A DNA stretch of 60,000 nt, taken from positions 16,664,001 to 16,724,000 of the forward strand of contig NC_092569.1 of NCBI RefSeq assembly GCF_037975245.1, written 5' to 3'. The stretch comes from Apostichopus japonicus. Its lineage: Eukaryota > Echinodermata > Holothuroidea > Aspidochirotida > Stichopodidae. The translations under genes and the position numbers were made by a program. Below are positions 10,243 through 22,042 of the stretch, one piece after another (position 1 is the first letter of the stretch; each line of letters opens with the position of its first letter). The notes beneath the pieces are model-generated. The model was not told where the DNA came from. It did not search any database and worked only from the letters and a program-made list of their open reading frames with translations.

Positions 10243-13200
10243 CTGTGAAAAAGAAAGCACGAGATGGAGATAAAAATACATGATTATATCTACAATAATA
10301 TTAAGTTATTTCCATACGGCATAAATTAGAAGAAGTTTCATAGTAGAATTTATGTAAGATTAATGAAACACTGTCGTATTAAACAACCTTTTTCTTTAAA
10401 TTTTTATTTATTTCCAAACAAAAGTTGTTTACACTACTTGAAAGAATTATTAGTGCATTTGGATGGAAACTGAACTTATATGGATTTGCTTTATTATATT
10501 TTTGTGTTTTCTCCCAACATTGTTAGTAAACCCGGATACATATTATTGCAAACTGACCATCTCTTTACGATGATACTGGAACCCTTTCCGACGTAAATTA
10601 ATGAAAATAATAAATACGGGACAACGTAGCTTAATTTAAAACCAGTTTGTTGTCAGTATCCAACTTTCACATCACATCTTATGGATTCCTTTGTACTTCA
10701 TGATACACATTATGTCTATTTCAAATAATGTATCACTGCTCCGACAATGGTACCGGTATATGGGAGTCGTAAAAGAAATTAAGCAATAATTATTGTGAAG
10801 AAAATTATGTTTTCATCAATGGTTTTCTTTACCAAATTATTGGGTTATTGTTTAAGAAGTCTATAAAGACTTCTAATTTATTGCTTTTATTATCTTTTCG
10901 TTATGTTTCCAATTGGACGGAGGGGAGGTTTTTTTTATTATTAGAAAGAATGAAGATTAATGATAGGATGATGCACAGATGACAAAGAAACTGGAATAGG
11001 TTTGTTGTTATAAATTACATAGCATTGTGACACTGTAGGTATAAGCGTTTCAACCTGAGTTCATTTAAGGCATATCTCTCAACCTGAGATCATTTTCGGA
11101 GAGCATTCACCATTACTTCTAAAGAAAATTCTACCTGAACAGATTTCTTCCAATTTGATTACAAACAGTGTACTAATTGAAGAAAAATAGTCAGTAATTG
11201 TAGATATGGTTTTTGAGATGATAATTTCTAAAATGTCTGCGTATATGCTACATATTTGATGAATGGTTACAATCGGCTAATGAACTGATAAACTAAATAC
11301 ACGGGTTAATTTGACGACATATGTTGGAAAGGGAGGTAATGCATCAAGGTACTAATGCATAATTTGGTAGAGGCGTTACTAAACTTCTTGCTAATCTTCA
11401 GTACTTTGAAACATATTTGATAAAGTATCGATAATGACAAGCAAAATCCACGAGGTTTTATATATACGTACCTGCAGTGCTGGAGCTATCGTATTCTCCA
11501 AGGCCAACTAAACGATATTTAGTCTCTTCATCGCTGATCCTAAACAGGTCGTACTTCGCAAAATAGGGATCTCCATTCACGTTCTTTAAATCAATGCGAA
11601 GCATGTAATCCTTTTGGTTAGTTAAGAGTGATATTTTATCGTTGCCAAGCCAAAATTCCTTATTTAGGAAACCAAAGCCACCTCGGTACTCATCCCAGTC
11701 TCTGTAAAATTCCACGGAACCATCGACCCGGCGTTGTAAGACCTGGTTTAGTTTCAAAACAAAAACATGACATATTTGGTTTGAGCATAATAAACAATTT
11801 GTACGATGTACGTTTGATGGGTATGTATCGCTGTGGTTATTGCTTAATGGTTCGTCATGCGTTGAACAGATACGGTAGCCTGATGGAATTCATTGGTATC
11901 ACATAATTCATATCCATATTGCGAACAGTAATATGGCTGTAAAAACATTGTGAGGTACCGAAAAACTTTCTCACTATGAGAGAAAACAATCCTACTTAGG
12001 AATACTAATGGTTACTCGAGAAGTTATGTTAAGCTTTATTAGAAATACATATCTAAGATGGTAAATTTAACACCAAGTTACCTTTTTAAATCAAACTGAA
12101 AAGATAATAATAATAATAAAGAATGCATGCTTTGTCGAAAAACTTTCTCACTATAAGATAAAAAATCATAGTTAGGATTATTAAAGGTTACTCGAAGTTA
12201 TTTAAAGTTATTTAAAAATATCTAATACGGTAAATTTTACACTAAGTAACGTTTTCCTAGGAAATAAATCTAACTGAAAGGTATGAATAAAGAAAACATG
12301 ACTGGTCGAACGAATAAGCACCTATAACACAGAGAATCTGTATAATGGAATCGCTTTTTACTGAACCAATAAAGTATAAACTTTCAAGACAATGCAGCAG
12401 GCACGCTAAGTAGAAATGAATTAAGGCTAATATTATGTTATGTTCTTACCGTCCAGCCTCCTCCGTCAATTGAGTTATTACAGTAAACTTGAAAAGGTTC
12501 ATTGGCTCCATCTGGCTTAATCAGATAAACTCCAGATTCAGAGGAACTCCCTTCACATTGGTCGTAAACTTCTTTACAATCTCGAGGATATTCTGGCTCT
12601 TGGTAGAAAAAGTAGGAAGAGTCTGAAGGAATGAAAGAAAACCCTTTTTAGTGAACTACTGAACTCGATATCCCGTTTACCTAACTCTCGATTAAGGTTT
12701 GCAAAACAAATGTTTGTCAAATATTAAACATAAATCTTACATAAATTTTTCTGCTTGAAAGAACACCATTAAAGTGCACATTGTAAAATCGTAAACATAA
12801 ACAAGAAAGATACGGAATAATAATTAATGAAATAATAATTAAATAATTAATGAAACAGAATAACAAGCAAGTCCTGATCAGTTCTGGTAACTTTGTGTGT
12901 TTCATTTCAAACTACAAATGTTGACCTCTTTTTCACAGCCGCGACAAACCTTAAACAATTTTTTTATTATTTGTACTTTTCAGCCAGTGATAAAAGCCTG
13001 TTGCTTTTCGATTTTAGAATTGTTTACATTTTTTAATTTAACCAAATTCCCAAAACCTAGAGTACGCCTTTCTGTGAAGAAAGAATTATGACTAACGGTG
13101 GTAGGTCTTAGTTTATTTATAATTACCACATCAAGAAACGTAAGTATAAAAGCATATTGATCAAAATATATGAAGACTACAAAAGCAGATTTCACCATTA

Positions 13201-16200
13201 TTGTCAATTAAGATCATTAATATGACTGATTAATTTCGTTTCTGTAATACTGTTTTTGATGGTAATTTTTTTTGTTTCAAACAGAATTGAAAATTAAGTG
13301 ACATGAATACTATATATGTATTTATTCACCGATGGCTACATCTATAATAATAGTTTCCTAAAGGCATTAAACCCAAATTAGAAATGAAAATTAAAATACA
13401 TTCAAACCGAATTTTAAATGAAGTAAACTAATAAAAAAAAAACGATCGATTTTAGTAGCTATGTTTGTTTTTAAGATAAATAGACAAATGTTGGCCTCCT
13501 TTTTACGATAAGTATTTTTACTATAAGTTGTTTCCAGTCAACTTTAAAAACTTAAATTAAATTAAATAATCCACAGTATGTCTTTATGTAAAGAAAGCAT
13601 TTAATAAATTTTAACCAGTTGATGATGATATAAGGTAGTAGGTGCATATCTAAATTACCACATTACGAAACAGCATATTAAACAAATGTATGTAAAAACA
13701 AAACAGAAATCACAATAACTGTCCATCAAAATCAAAGATATAAATGACTAATTAAGTTAGATGAATCATATATATCGATGGGTACCTCTAAATTGAAAAA
13801 AAAGGAAAATTGCATTCATACTTGTAATGCACTTCTTTAGAATATGTATTTTTTTTTTGTAAAAGATTCATGTTGAAGTTCCGTGAAAAAAAGAAATGAA
13901 TAAGAATGATATTGTTTTTAACCTCCAGTGCTTCTTTTGTTCCTCCCAGAATTTTCCCGTCCAACGTTCTAAAATGGAGATATGAAAATTAAAAATATGA
14001 AAGTCAACGAAGTCACTAAAAGGACATTCCGATAGCGGGAGGGACTCGTTTGTAAAGGGTACTTACCGCCGAAATCAATTGTAATAGTCGTATTAAGATC
14101 GTTCCCTTTACTCAGATATTAGCTTCTTTGCAGGAAACATTACGGGAAATCAAGAGACACTATTCCAACACTCTATTGCAACACAGTATAAGTATTCATT
14201 TAATAACGTATATAGAACTATCGTTAAGCCGTGACATATTTTAATGAAAACAAAACGTGTATCTATTCGATACTGTGTTGTCATGGTGTTCACTTCTTGG
14301 CATGGATGTTTATAGACACAGTTTTTAAAATTATTTTTAAACTATGAAGATGACAGAATGACGAATAAACAAGTTACATACTCAACGCTATTGTTGTCCT
14401 GTTTCCCGCCCCTATTCCAAATAACCTAGATAAAACAATAAACTGTGCCGCTTGAATTTTCCCAACATGAAGTGAGAAAGTAATATGGACGTTCACAATT
14501 TTCATAAATATATCTCATATTCATGGCCTTGTTCGTGTTTGTGTAGTAAAGGGAAATACGACTTTAGCAGTGCTTACTTGAATTAATTATCGTTTAGTAA
14601 AAAGTTTAGGATTGATGAAAATATTACGAATTGAGTTTAATGTACATGCAAATGCGTTTTGAATTATATTAGTTAAATGAGTCGTTTTCGTATCTCTGAG
14701 CCATTTCTGCAGTTTGTCATTTGATCTTGTTTTTTTTATATAAGCACTAATCTAGACAACATTATACCATTTCATCCTCCAGCGGAACCTATAATACGAA
14801 CCCTAATCTAATCTAATAAATCGGATAATACATATTTATTTGAGAGATATTTTACAGGCCTTTATTGCTATATACGATGCAACAATGTTAATGTAGCCTA
14901 TACTAAACCACAATATGCTATTTTCATTAGTCTCCGTCAAATGTTCAGTACTCGTTTGTAGTGATACTGCGTACTTTTGACGTTTATATTCAACAATACA
15001 TCAGATTCACGCAATGGGTGGTTCTTGTCATTTGTTTAAATTGTTATTAAAATAACAGTTGATTCTTTCTTTTTGAAGAAAATGAGTATCTCGGTAGAAT
15101 AAATAACTTTCAGTAGTGTGTGTCCCGATCAGATATTTACCATAGTGTTAAATTTTGAGTTAAACAAGCCGAAGCAACTTTATTCTCTCCTTGGTATGTT
15201 GGTATGTGTTGATGGTAAGGTTCATTAATGAAATATGTGACGAAAGTAATATAAAGATATTTTTTAACATATGTGTAATGATACTTGGTAGATTCACATC
15301 GAATAAAATCGATTCAGTATTTACAACAATTGTTTGTGATTTATGAGTATGATTTATGATTTAAGGGCTTCATTCCACAAGATCTAATTTGAATATAAGA
15401 GACGTTTTAAGTTTGATTGATTGCTCTGAGTTTCTGTACACTACCCTACGTCTCAGTGGCGTAGGAAGGTACTTTTGAGTGGGGGGGGGGCTGAAGACTG
15501 ATGACCGGCCTGGGGGAGGGGTCTAAGGGGAGGGGGTGTGCCCCTCCCCTTTGGAATTTTTTTGCATTTCCAGGTGGCCTCAGATGCAGTTTGGTGCAAT
15601 ATAGCACACTTCAACACCCACTCCATTTTGTAAAGAATTTTGCATTTTCACCTGGCCTTAGATGCAATTTGGTGCTTCAAATGAGATTTTTTTCTCATTT
15701 GGAAATGAAAAAGGGGTTTTCTGACTTGCGGAGCGGGGGGGCGGAACGATACTTCCGCCCCCCCCATATTTTTCACTGGGGGGCTGGCGCCCCCCCCCCC
15801 AGCCCCCCCGGTTCCTACGCCCTTGCTACGTCTTATAATTCAACTTCGTTAATATGAAATGTCAAATGAGAATGTTTAAACTATATTTTATGAATTTAAG
15901 GCATCATTCCACAAGTTCTAATTTGAATAAAAAGACGTTTTAAATTTGATTGATTGTTCTGAGTTTCTGTACAGTACACTACATCTTATAATTAACCTTC
16001 GTTTAGATTAAATGTCTGATATGAATGTTTAAAACTATGTTTGTGCTATAATATTGAAATACTAGATTCGGCAGCAAAGTGTCAAGAGCGTTAAAATTTG
16101 TTTAAATTAATAATTTATTGTTGTCCTTAGTAATTCACAGTTATTTGTAGACTGACATATACTGTAAGTATCAGGTATTTATCTAAATTTGATTTACTTT

Positions 16201-17818
16201 CATCGATTTCTTAATCAGGTTACTTGTTATTTTGAAAGGTATAAATAAAAACACATTTGTCAAATGTATATATTTCTTGGCTAAAAGAAGGAAAATGCCC
16301 ACCCAATAACATCACCAACTGAATGTTAAGAACTGATTACTGGTAGAAGCAGCATTTATCATAACATTTACGTACTATTCGCTACCAAATTTCGTCCAAC
16401 AAAATATATATTACATATCCAATGAATTTGGAAATAAATATTTATCTGAGAGAGACTTTAAAGGCCATTATTATTAAATACGATAAAACGGTGATACGAA
16501 ACATATACTGATATATGATATATTACTCAGTCTTCTGAAATAAATGTTTGATATTTATTTGTAGTATTAGTGAGGACTTTGGCCAGACAAATCAGAAGTT
16601 TATGTTGTTAACTTGATGAAATGAAGTCGATATGTTTTTCTTTTCAACTTTTCAACTGCTATGAAAAGAAAGCCTATCAAGATTTTCTTGATGAGATGGA
16701 ACCCGCTCAAAACACAGGAAGAACAATCTACAATGTCGATTGATATAAGCAATGAGTCTTTAGGTAGAATAAAAACCTTTCTATGATAGTGGGTATCCTG
16801 AGTAGCTATTCACAAATGCCAAAATCGTTGCTTTGTTTATTTACACAATTGAACAAGTCAAGACAACTTTATTCTTTTTTTGTTTACTTTTGATCTGCTT
16901 TAGTCTTAAATGTAATTAAAGGAATATGAATTTGACTTTTAAAAAATGTGGATCTAATTTTTCTTACCTGCCTAATCCGTTAATAATAAAATGTATAGTT
17001 TGATCGATTGCTTAAAATAGTTCCTGTTATTGTTTCAATGCATTAAGTTATTGGTACCACACTGTACCATGTACCTAGCAAGTCACCTTCACCCATGTAT
17101 TTAAAAAAATGTATATATTTAAATTACCAAAAATGGATGTTCGAACTATGTTTGTACTATAGTATTGTAGTACTAGCTTGGATGCAAGTTAAAGATGGCT
17201 AAGAGGAAAACTTCAAATGATTTTTTTGTTAAGGAATCCACATTTATATCCTTACATATGATAATTATTTTCATTTTTGTTTTATGTTATCGAAAATTGT
17301 TATAGTTTATTTGCTATGTTGTACGATATAATTAAATAAAAACGTACGTGATCGTTTCCACGATATATTGGCAAGCCATTGTCAGTTTTAAATCGCTGAT
17401 TGTATTCGTCAATAAAGGGAATTCTTATCGTTGTTTAAAGAAAATAACTTATATGTAAACACTTTTTCAAACTTATCTCTATTTATGATATGGTCTAATC
17501 AAATTTCTTATGTTTTATTCCATGCATTAGGTAGTTCACAATTAGCACTCTAGTCTTTAAATAAGTACAAAATATCAATATTTTACAAACAGACAAGTAC
17601 ATCAATTGAACACCGACAAACTCAAACAGCATGGTAAAGAGAAAATGAAAAATCATATTGAGTTTAAAAATGATTGAGTTAGAAAATCATTTATCACAAT
17701 TAAATATTCAACTTCAACTTGAATTCGATAAAAGATAAAAGAAACTTACGGTTTCTGCCTGAAAAGCTGGAAGTTGAGAGAAGAGTCCCAAAACACAAAA
17801 TGTTAGGATGAACTGCAT
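10037..17818 (-). CDS. secreted fibrinogen-related protein (FReD), copy A
   Basis: Five coding exons: 17750-17818, 13923-13968, 12450-12622, 11472-11742 and 10037-10242 (765 nt, 254 aa). Residues 1-23 are a signal peptide (MQFILTFCVLGLFSQLPAF...). Residues 24-38 form a basic linker with RNKR-S. The FReD follows with 'EPEYPRDC', 'SGVYLIKPDG', 'VYCNNSIDGGGWT', 'QRRVDGSVEFYRDW', 'EFWLGND', 'LRIDL' and 'GAWWY'. Secreted FReD proteins usually bind carbohydrates or acetylated groups in innate immunity or act in tissue repair; that role is inferred. Unlike typical FReDs, the C-terminal Cys pair is missing. The calcium loop is weakened to NRDNELD, and a TAA after LPGS removes the last 13 residues (YHIKYAEMKIRPV), which are still encoded in frame after the stop. 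The exon-2 donor is non-consensus (GTTAAA). It may be a recent pseudogene or a truncated isoform. Confidence 0.82.
10243..11471 (-). other. FReD-A intron 4
   Basis: Donor GTACGT, acceptor TTCACAG. Shorter than in B-D because a block of about 300 bp near 11,200 (present at 25,130-25,430 in B) is missing. No gene seen inside. Confidence 0.7.
11472..11742 (-). CDS. FReD-A exon 4
   Basis: 271 nt, phase 0 in and phase 1 out; acceptor AAACCAG. It carries the FReD core from 'VLQRRVDGSVEFYRDW' through 'EFWLGNDKISLLTNQ' and 'YMLRIDL' to 'YRLVGLGEYDSSSTAG'. Only this copy starts VL rather than VF and has 'DEYRGGFGFLNKEF'. Confidence 0.92.
11743..12449 (-). other. FReD-A intron 3
   Basis: Donor GTAAGA, acceptor AAACCAG. 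Contains a locally duplicated AT-rich segment ('GAAAAACTTTCTCACTAT' at 11,960 and 12,137). No gene. Confidence 0.7.
12450..12622 (-). CDS. FReD-A exon 3 (start of FReD)
   Basis: 173 nt, acceptor CCTTCAG, donor GTAAGA. Encodes 'SSYFFYQEPEYPRDCKEVYD', a third Cys in DQC, 'SGVYLIKPDGANEPFQVYC' and 'SIDGGGWT'. The DC...VYC pair is the usual N-terminal FReD disulfide. Confidence 0.93.
12623..13922 (-). other. FReD-A intron 2
   Basis: The donor is GTTAAA instead of the GTAAGA of the other copies. AT-rich, with no gene or transposon ends noted. Confidence 0.6.
13923..13968 (-). CDS. FReD-A exon 2 (linker)
   Basis: A 46-nt micro-exon, acceptor CCATTTTAG. Read in the frame set by exons 1 and 3 it gives NVGRENSGRNKRSTG, containing RNKR-S, a proprotein-convertase-like site. 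The weak donor (GTTAAA) could cause skipping, which would shift the frame since 46 is not a multiple of 3. Confidence 0.75.
15158..15214 (+). other. conserved 57-bp exon-like block (copy A)
   Basis: Aligned with 29924-29980 and 44833-44889. It is open in one frame (LNKPKQLYSLLGMLVCVD) and followed by GTAAGG. In A the acceptor seen in B and C (TTTATTTACAG) is altered. Confidence 0.2.
15454..15825. mobile_element. hAT-like MITE, 372 bp, 8-bp TSD
   Basis: Starts CAGTGGCGTAGGAA and the reverse complement of its end starts CAAGGGCGTAGGAA (12 of 14 match). It is flanked by the identical CTACGTCT at 15446-15453 and 15826-15833. The empty site is visible in the same intron of the other copies ('CACTACATCTTATAATTCAC'). 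The interior is rich in poly-G/C tracts and has no transposase; a chance 118-codon frame overlaps it. Confidence 0.85.
17750..17818 (-). CDS. FReD-A exon 1 (signal peptide)
   Basis: 69 nt from ATG to donor GTAAGT. Encodes MQFILTFCVLGLFSQLPAF then QAET, a short hydrophobic signal peptide with likely cleavage near AFQA. It is the only ATG in this region followed by a consensus donor, and it is conserved in B and C. Confidence 0.88.
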
Positions 17819-17926
17819 CGTGACAATATTTTCTGGTCTTAACGATCACAAATCTCAAGAAGGAATGAAGTAAACTTTCTGGCAGCGAACCAGTTCAATC
17901 ACTTTCTGAGCTTACCCTGTGTACTC

Positions 17927-17951
17927 TGACGTGGTTGTTAACACGCGTCAC
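17927..17951. promoter_or_regulatory. conserved core element near start site, gene A
   Basis: TGACGTGG followed by TTGTTAACACGCGTCACC. It lies 25-49 bp inside the TATA box, about where transcription should start. TGACGTGG matches bZIP (CRE/UPR-type) sites. The palindrome found in B and C (TGACACGTGTCA) is broken here. Confidence 0.35.
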
Positions 17952-17975
17952 CGAAGAGCTGATTAACCATTCACA

Positions 17976-17981
17976 TTTATA
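17976..17981 (-). promoter_or_regulatory. TATA box, gene A
   Basis: TATAAA on the minus strand, 158 bp upstream of the ATG. Spacing is 158-159 bp in all three complete copies, so a 5' UTR of about 130 nt without an intron is likely. Confidence 0.65.
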
Positions 17982-18838
17982 CTATTTGTTATAACCTGGA
18001 TAATCTCGTAGTAAAAACATAAGCTTGCAGTTTTTCTATTGTCCCTTAAAAAGTAAAAAATTATGACCATTACTTTTAGTTCATTTTGATAGCTTTAATT
18101 GTATAGACGTAATACGATGTTGCTTTAGTGGTCACTTTAGTTATACTATAATCATATGCAATCTCAACCCAATTCAAAATATCTCTTTCGATAACACGAA
18201 TTATATCGCATTTATATTACATTCAGCTTATTAATCTTTCACCCATAAGTACCTCCGTAAATTTGAATCCTAACGTACTACTTTCAATTAAGTGAATTTC
18301 GTCTCTTGAATGTTACCATCAACAGTTAAATGATATTAAAGGAAACTACTGTAGAGCCCCTTAAGCAGTGCCAAAATTTCAAATATATATCTACAATCAA
18401 GCCTTAGGATACCATTTAACAGTATCAAACCTCTATATCTAGGGAAACACGAGTTTTCTTTTATGAAATCCCACCCACGCTCTCTGCAAGTTGCCATGTT
18501 TTTTTGTTAAATTGCCTAGGATGCAACGTTTGCACGACGTCACATATGTACCTCGGCATAGCTAGACCTACCGCCATGCAGATACTCTTGTGGTACCGAT
18601 GCACACAGAACAACGCTCGCGTACGGTATATGCTGAAACTACTAATATATCACTGATTTTCAAATCATTACAACGGTTGAATTTGGACTTTATTATCCAG
18701 AAATCTAAAGAAAATAACTGAAGTCACTATGTAGCCATCTTGCGTTCGATTTTGAGTAATGTATACAGACGAGATGTAGCCTAGGCCTAAACAGTGTATC
18801 GTCCAATATCAACAATCGTAGTTCAGGTAACAAGTATA

Positions 18839-18867
18839 GTTACTATATGACTTAGTCATATAGTAAC
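18839..18867. repeat. conserved 13-bp hairpin upstream of gene A
   Basis: GTTACTATATGAC, loop TTA, GTCATATAGTAAC. The same hairpin with one mismatch is at the aligned places in B (about 32,967) and C (about 48,214). Confidence 0.7.
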
Positions 18868-18894
18868 ACTACTAGCCATACTGTGACTGCGATC

Positions 18895-19370
18895 ATCGAA
18901 AATATCGTTCATTCGAGCAACATGACTGAGGCACACATTATCCAAGATGACTATTGGGTAGAACTTACTCCATCACCCCGACATAAGGTGCGACAAAAAA
19001 AAAATAGTAATTTCAAAAGAAAGTAGTTTAAAATTCGGAAGCAAACAATGTCAATCACTGTGCGTTTGTGTTTTCAGTCATCCTGAAAAATACCAAAGTT
19101 TGAAGGTGTTTAACATTTATTTCATAAATATCCTAAAGTCTTAAGTCTAAAGTATCGTTCATTCGAGCAATTCAACAAGACTGAGGCCAACATTATCCCA
19201 GATGACTATTGCGTAGAACTGACTCCATCACCCCGACATAAGGTGCGACACAAAAATAGTAATTTCAGAAGAAAGTAGTTTAAAATTCGGAAGCAAAAAT
19301 GACAATCACTGTGCGTCTGTGTTGACAGTCATTTTGCAAAATACCAATTTACGCAAATTTATTTATAAAC
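18895..19370. repeat. tandem duplication in unit A spacer
   Basis: A block of about 250 bp with 'ATCGTTCATTCGAGCAA' and 'CACCCCGACATAAGGTGCGA' occurs twice (18,900 and 19,152 starts) but once in B and C. Confidence 0.75.
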
Positions 19371-19464
19371 GACATTCAGCGTACGTATGCATCTATCCTT
19401 CAAAATTGGTTAAATATTTTACATTTACCTGAAGTTTGAAGTTGTTTAACATTTTTTTCATAAA

Positions 19465-19990
19465 TATTCTAAAGTCTTACAAGTTGTGTAAAAATGAACT
19501 ATGTAATTATTTTATAAGTTGGCAACGTATTTTCAGGAACTCTCTCAGATGCATGTATGACGTCGTAAACAGCTGATTGTCTACTTCCCTCTCCTCCAAT
19601 ATGGAGGATAAGGGCGGAAAAGGGGATAAGGGCGAATAAGGGCGGGGAATTTTATGTTTTATTTTTTATTTAATGAAGTCGTAAAGGAAATACATGATAA
19701 AGATCATTATTGTTGGCGTAAATATATAATAATATCCTAAAGTCTTACAAGTTGTGTAAAAATTAACTATTTAAATATTATTTAAGGTGGCAACGCATTT
19801 TGAAGATCTCTCTCAGGTGCATGTAGGGAGTTGTAAAGACAGTTGATTGTCTGCCTTCCTTTCCTCCAATATGGAGGATAAGGGCGGATAAGGGGATGAG
19901 GGCGGGGAATTTGATTTATTTTATTCAATGAAGTCGTAAAGGAATAGCATAATAAAGTTCATTATTGTTGGCGTGAATATGTAAACTAAA
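19465..19990. repeat. second tandem duplication in unit A spacer
   Basis: Two copies of about 265 bp, both with 'AAAGTCTTACAAGTTGTGTA' and 'CTCCAATATGGAGGATAAGG'. Single copy in units B and C. Confidence 0.8.
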
Positions 19991-21850
19991 AGTATGTGAA
20001 GAGTCAATCAGGCAATATTGCTCCCCATTAAGGTTACTTTATACAAGGGTAAGGATTTATGTTTTTAGAGTGTCTTTGTGAAATTACACTTACTACCAAC
20101 AAGTTTTGAAAGGCAATGAGAAAGAGCTCTTTTAATGAATGGAATTTATGACGTAGGATGACATCAATCCTATCATACATTGTACAGTATGTGTACAGTA
20201 AACTTCTGAACTTGATCGATTAGAATGTGGCAGCAGTGATCCAATGGTTTCATTTATACAGTATCTTTCAGTAGGTCTTACTAAACAGTTGCCTTGAAGT
20301 CAGGGCCGACACTGACTTTCTTTTCATCTTTCTATTTTTGATTTTTTTTAATCATGATATCGACTTGTGTCGGCTATTGTCCTATATGACCGCTGGGAAT
20401 GTTGAAACTTATTATCAATTGTTGCCTGTCACAAAGACATACATACACGTGGTCTGAGCATTCAGTGGTTGTAGAAGACGGGTGTAGTGCTGCGTAGAAA
20501 GAGAAGCAATGTGATAGCCAGAGCAGATTACGTCAACAGGAAAGATAAAGGAAATCATCCCCTGTAAAATGATATACTAGCCAACAAGAATTATACAGAT
20601 AAACAGATCAAGCCCATGTAGGAGTTAGAAGTTTTAAGTTCATATTCGGTCGTCCTCTGTTTGAGAAAAAACAATTGAGTGTTTTTCAAGTTACCTTTAG
20701 AGTTTATCAGTGCTGAAATATTACAATAACATTAGCAGGGTGTGTTTTGGTTGCCTATGCATGTATTCAGTGAAATTCTGAAATTGATGACAATATTACA
20801 GCCGTAGAGAGGAATAATTTTATTTTCTGTTTATTCAGACAGGTTTTACTAAATAATAACAGAAATGCATACGGGATATTCTTCATCCCTTTTCAGTAGA
20901 TTTGTGTGCAATGTATGTCTGAAACTACACCGTACTATATGAACAAAGGTAAAGCATCTAGCTGGATAAATTGTGCGTTAAGGTTGCATGTTTTTCGTGG
21001 ATAAAAAAAAACGTTTGAAACTTAAGCTTTGCGCCTTCTCCTGAACAGAAAACTTTATTCTAAAACTGTCATTTTAGGATAGATCTGAAAAGTAATATCG
21101 CCCTATTCATATATGTATTAAATTTGAACCTTCTTGTGATTAACATGTTTCGATGAGAAGCTTGGTAACCAAAGAATACGTACACAGAGAGATGACTTTA
21201 AGATAGTTTGTCGCCAGTTATGTAGGCCTATCACATATCGGCATGATACTTGTGCTTTTAGACAAGGCATTGATAAGACATGGGTGTATACAATCAAACA
21301 ATATGTGTGTGCACCTTTCGCATATTAATTTTACAATAGTATATTGATGTTTGCATGTGATCTATAAAGAGACTTAATTCATCCTCAGATAAGCGCCTCC
21401 ATTGACGCAAATCACCGGTAAAGACATTAAATCTATCTACTTTCGTCGTTGACGACATACATATCTATATATATATATTTTTTTTTGGGGGGGGGGGTAT
21501 ACAGCAGTCAATGATCACATTCGCTAGATCTCTTCAGATCGGCCAACATTTTAAGAAAAAAGCCCATCGTCATGATTTGTGGTTATTTACTACTCAATCG
21601 TACCAAAAAAAGGTTGTCGAGTTAGGGATCGGTTACTTTGTGTTTATAATGGACTGCATAACGGGCTTCTAATATGCTGTTCGATTTGTGACAATGTTTG
21701 ATATCAAAATCGTAGTATCTGACTAACCGCATTCACTTTCAAATACAGATGAAAAGTGGGAAATTTGGAATACATTCATATTTGAGTTTCCGACGTGTTC
21801 AATAGTACTATGGAAAGTTTCTAGGAGATGATTTTCGTTATTTCTTTTAA

Positions 21851-22042
21851 TCAGTTACTTGCGTTCATTAGGTGAGCAGCAAAAACAAGAACCGTATTAT
21901 CTATCCTAAAGTTAGAACTGCATTTACAAGTATGTCCGTTGATCTTCAATGGTTTAATGGTTGATACTGCTATGAAACGGAAAGTGTAAAGGCATTCTGG
22001 CGTATGAGGACATGTAATTTTATGGACTGAGGGCGCTGTCAT
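21851..22042 (-). other. small conserved frame, unknown (unit A)
   Basis: 63 codons beginning MTAPSVHKITCPHTPEC with a later 'NGHTCKCSSN'. An alignable 65-codon frame lies at 34944-35141. Many residues differ between the two, and there is no clear signal peptide or splice site. It could be a small gene or only duplicated spacer that happens to stay open. Confidence 0.2.

Larger units (their letters stand above)
13969..17749 (-). other. FReD-A intron 1
   Basis: About 3.8 kb. It holds the hAT-like element at 15454-15825, a direct duplication of a segment of about 140 bp ('CATTCCACAAG...' at 15,370 and 15,905) that the element interrupts, and a plus-strand exon-like 57-bp block at 15158-15214. 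No coding exon on the minus strand was found. Confidence 0.6.

Noticed and set aside
11628-11906. Plus-strand frame opposite FReD-A exon 4 (also 56235-56489)
   Set aside because: Shadow of the conserved exon on the other strand; no domain and not kept open in all copies.
15501-15857. 118-codon plus-strand frame rich in G and P
   Set aside because: Lies within the hAT-like MITE and consists of its poly-G/C tracts.
16975-17060. Possible extra minus-strand exon in intron 1 ending at a GTAAG donor (also in B and C)
   Set aside because: Length differs between copies, the frames contain stops, and the adjoining exons already splice in phase without it.
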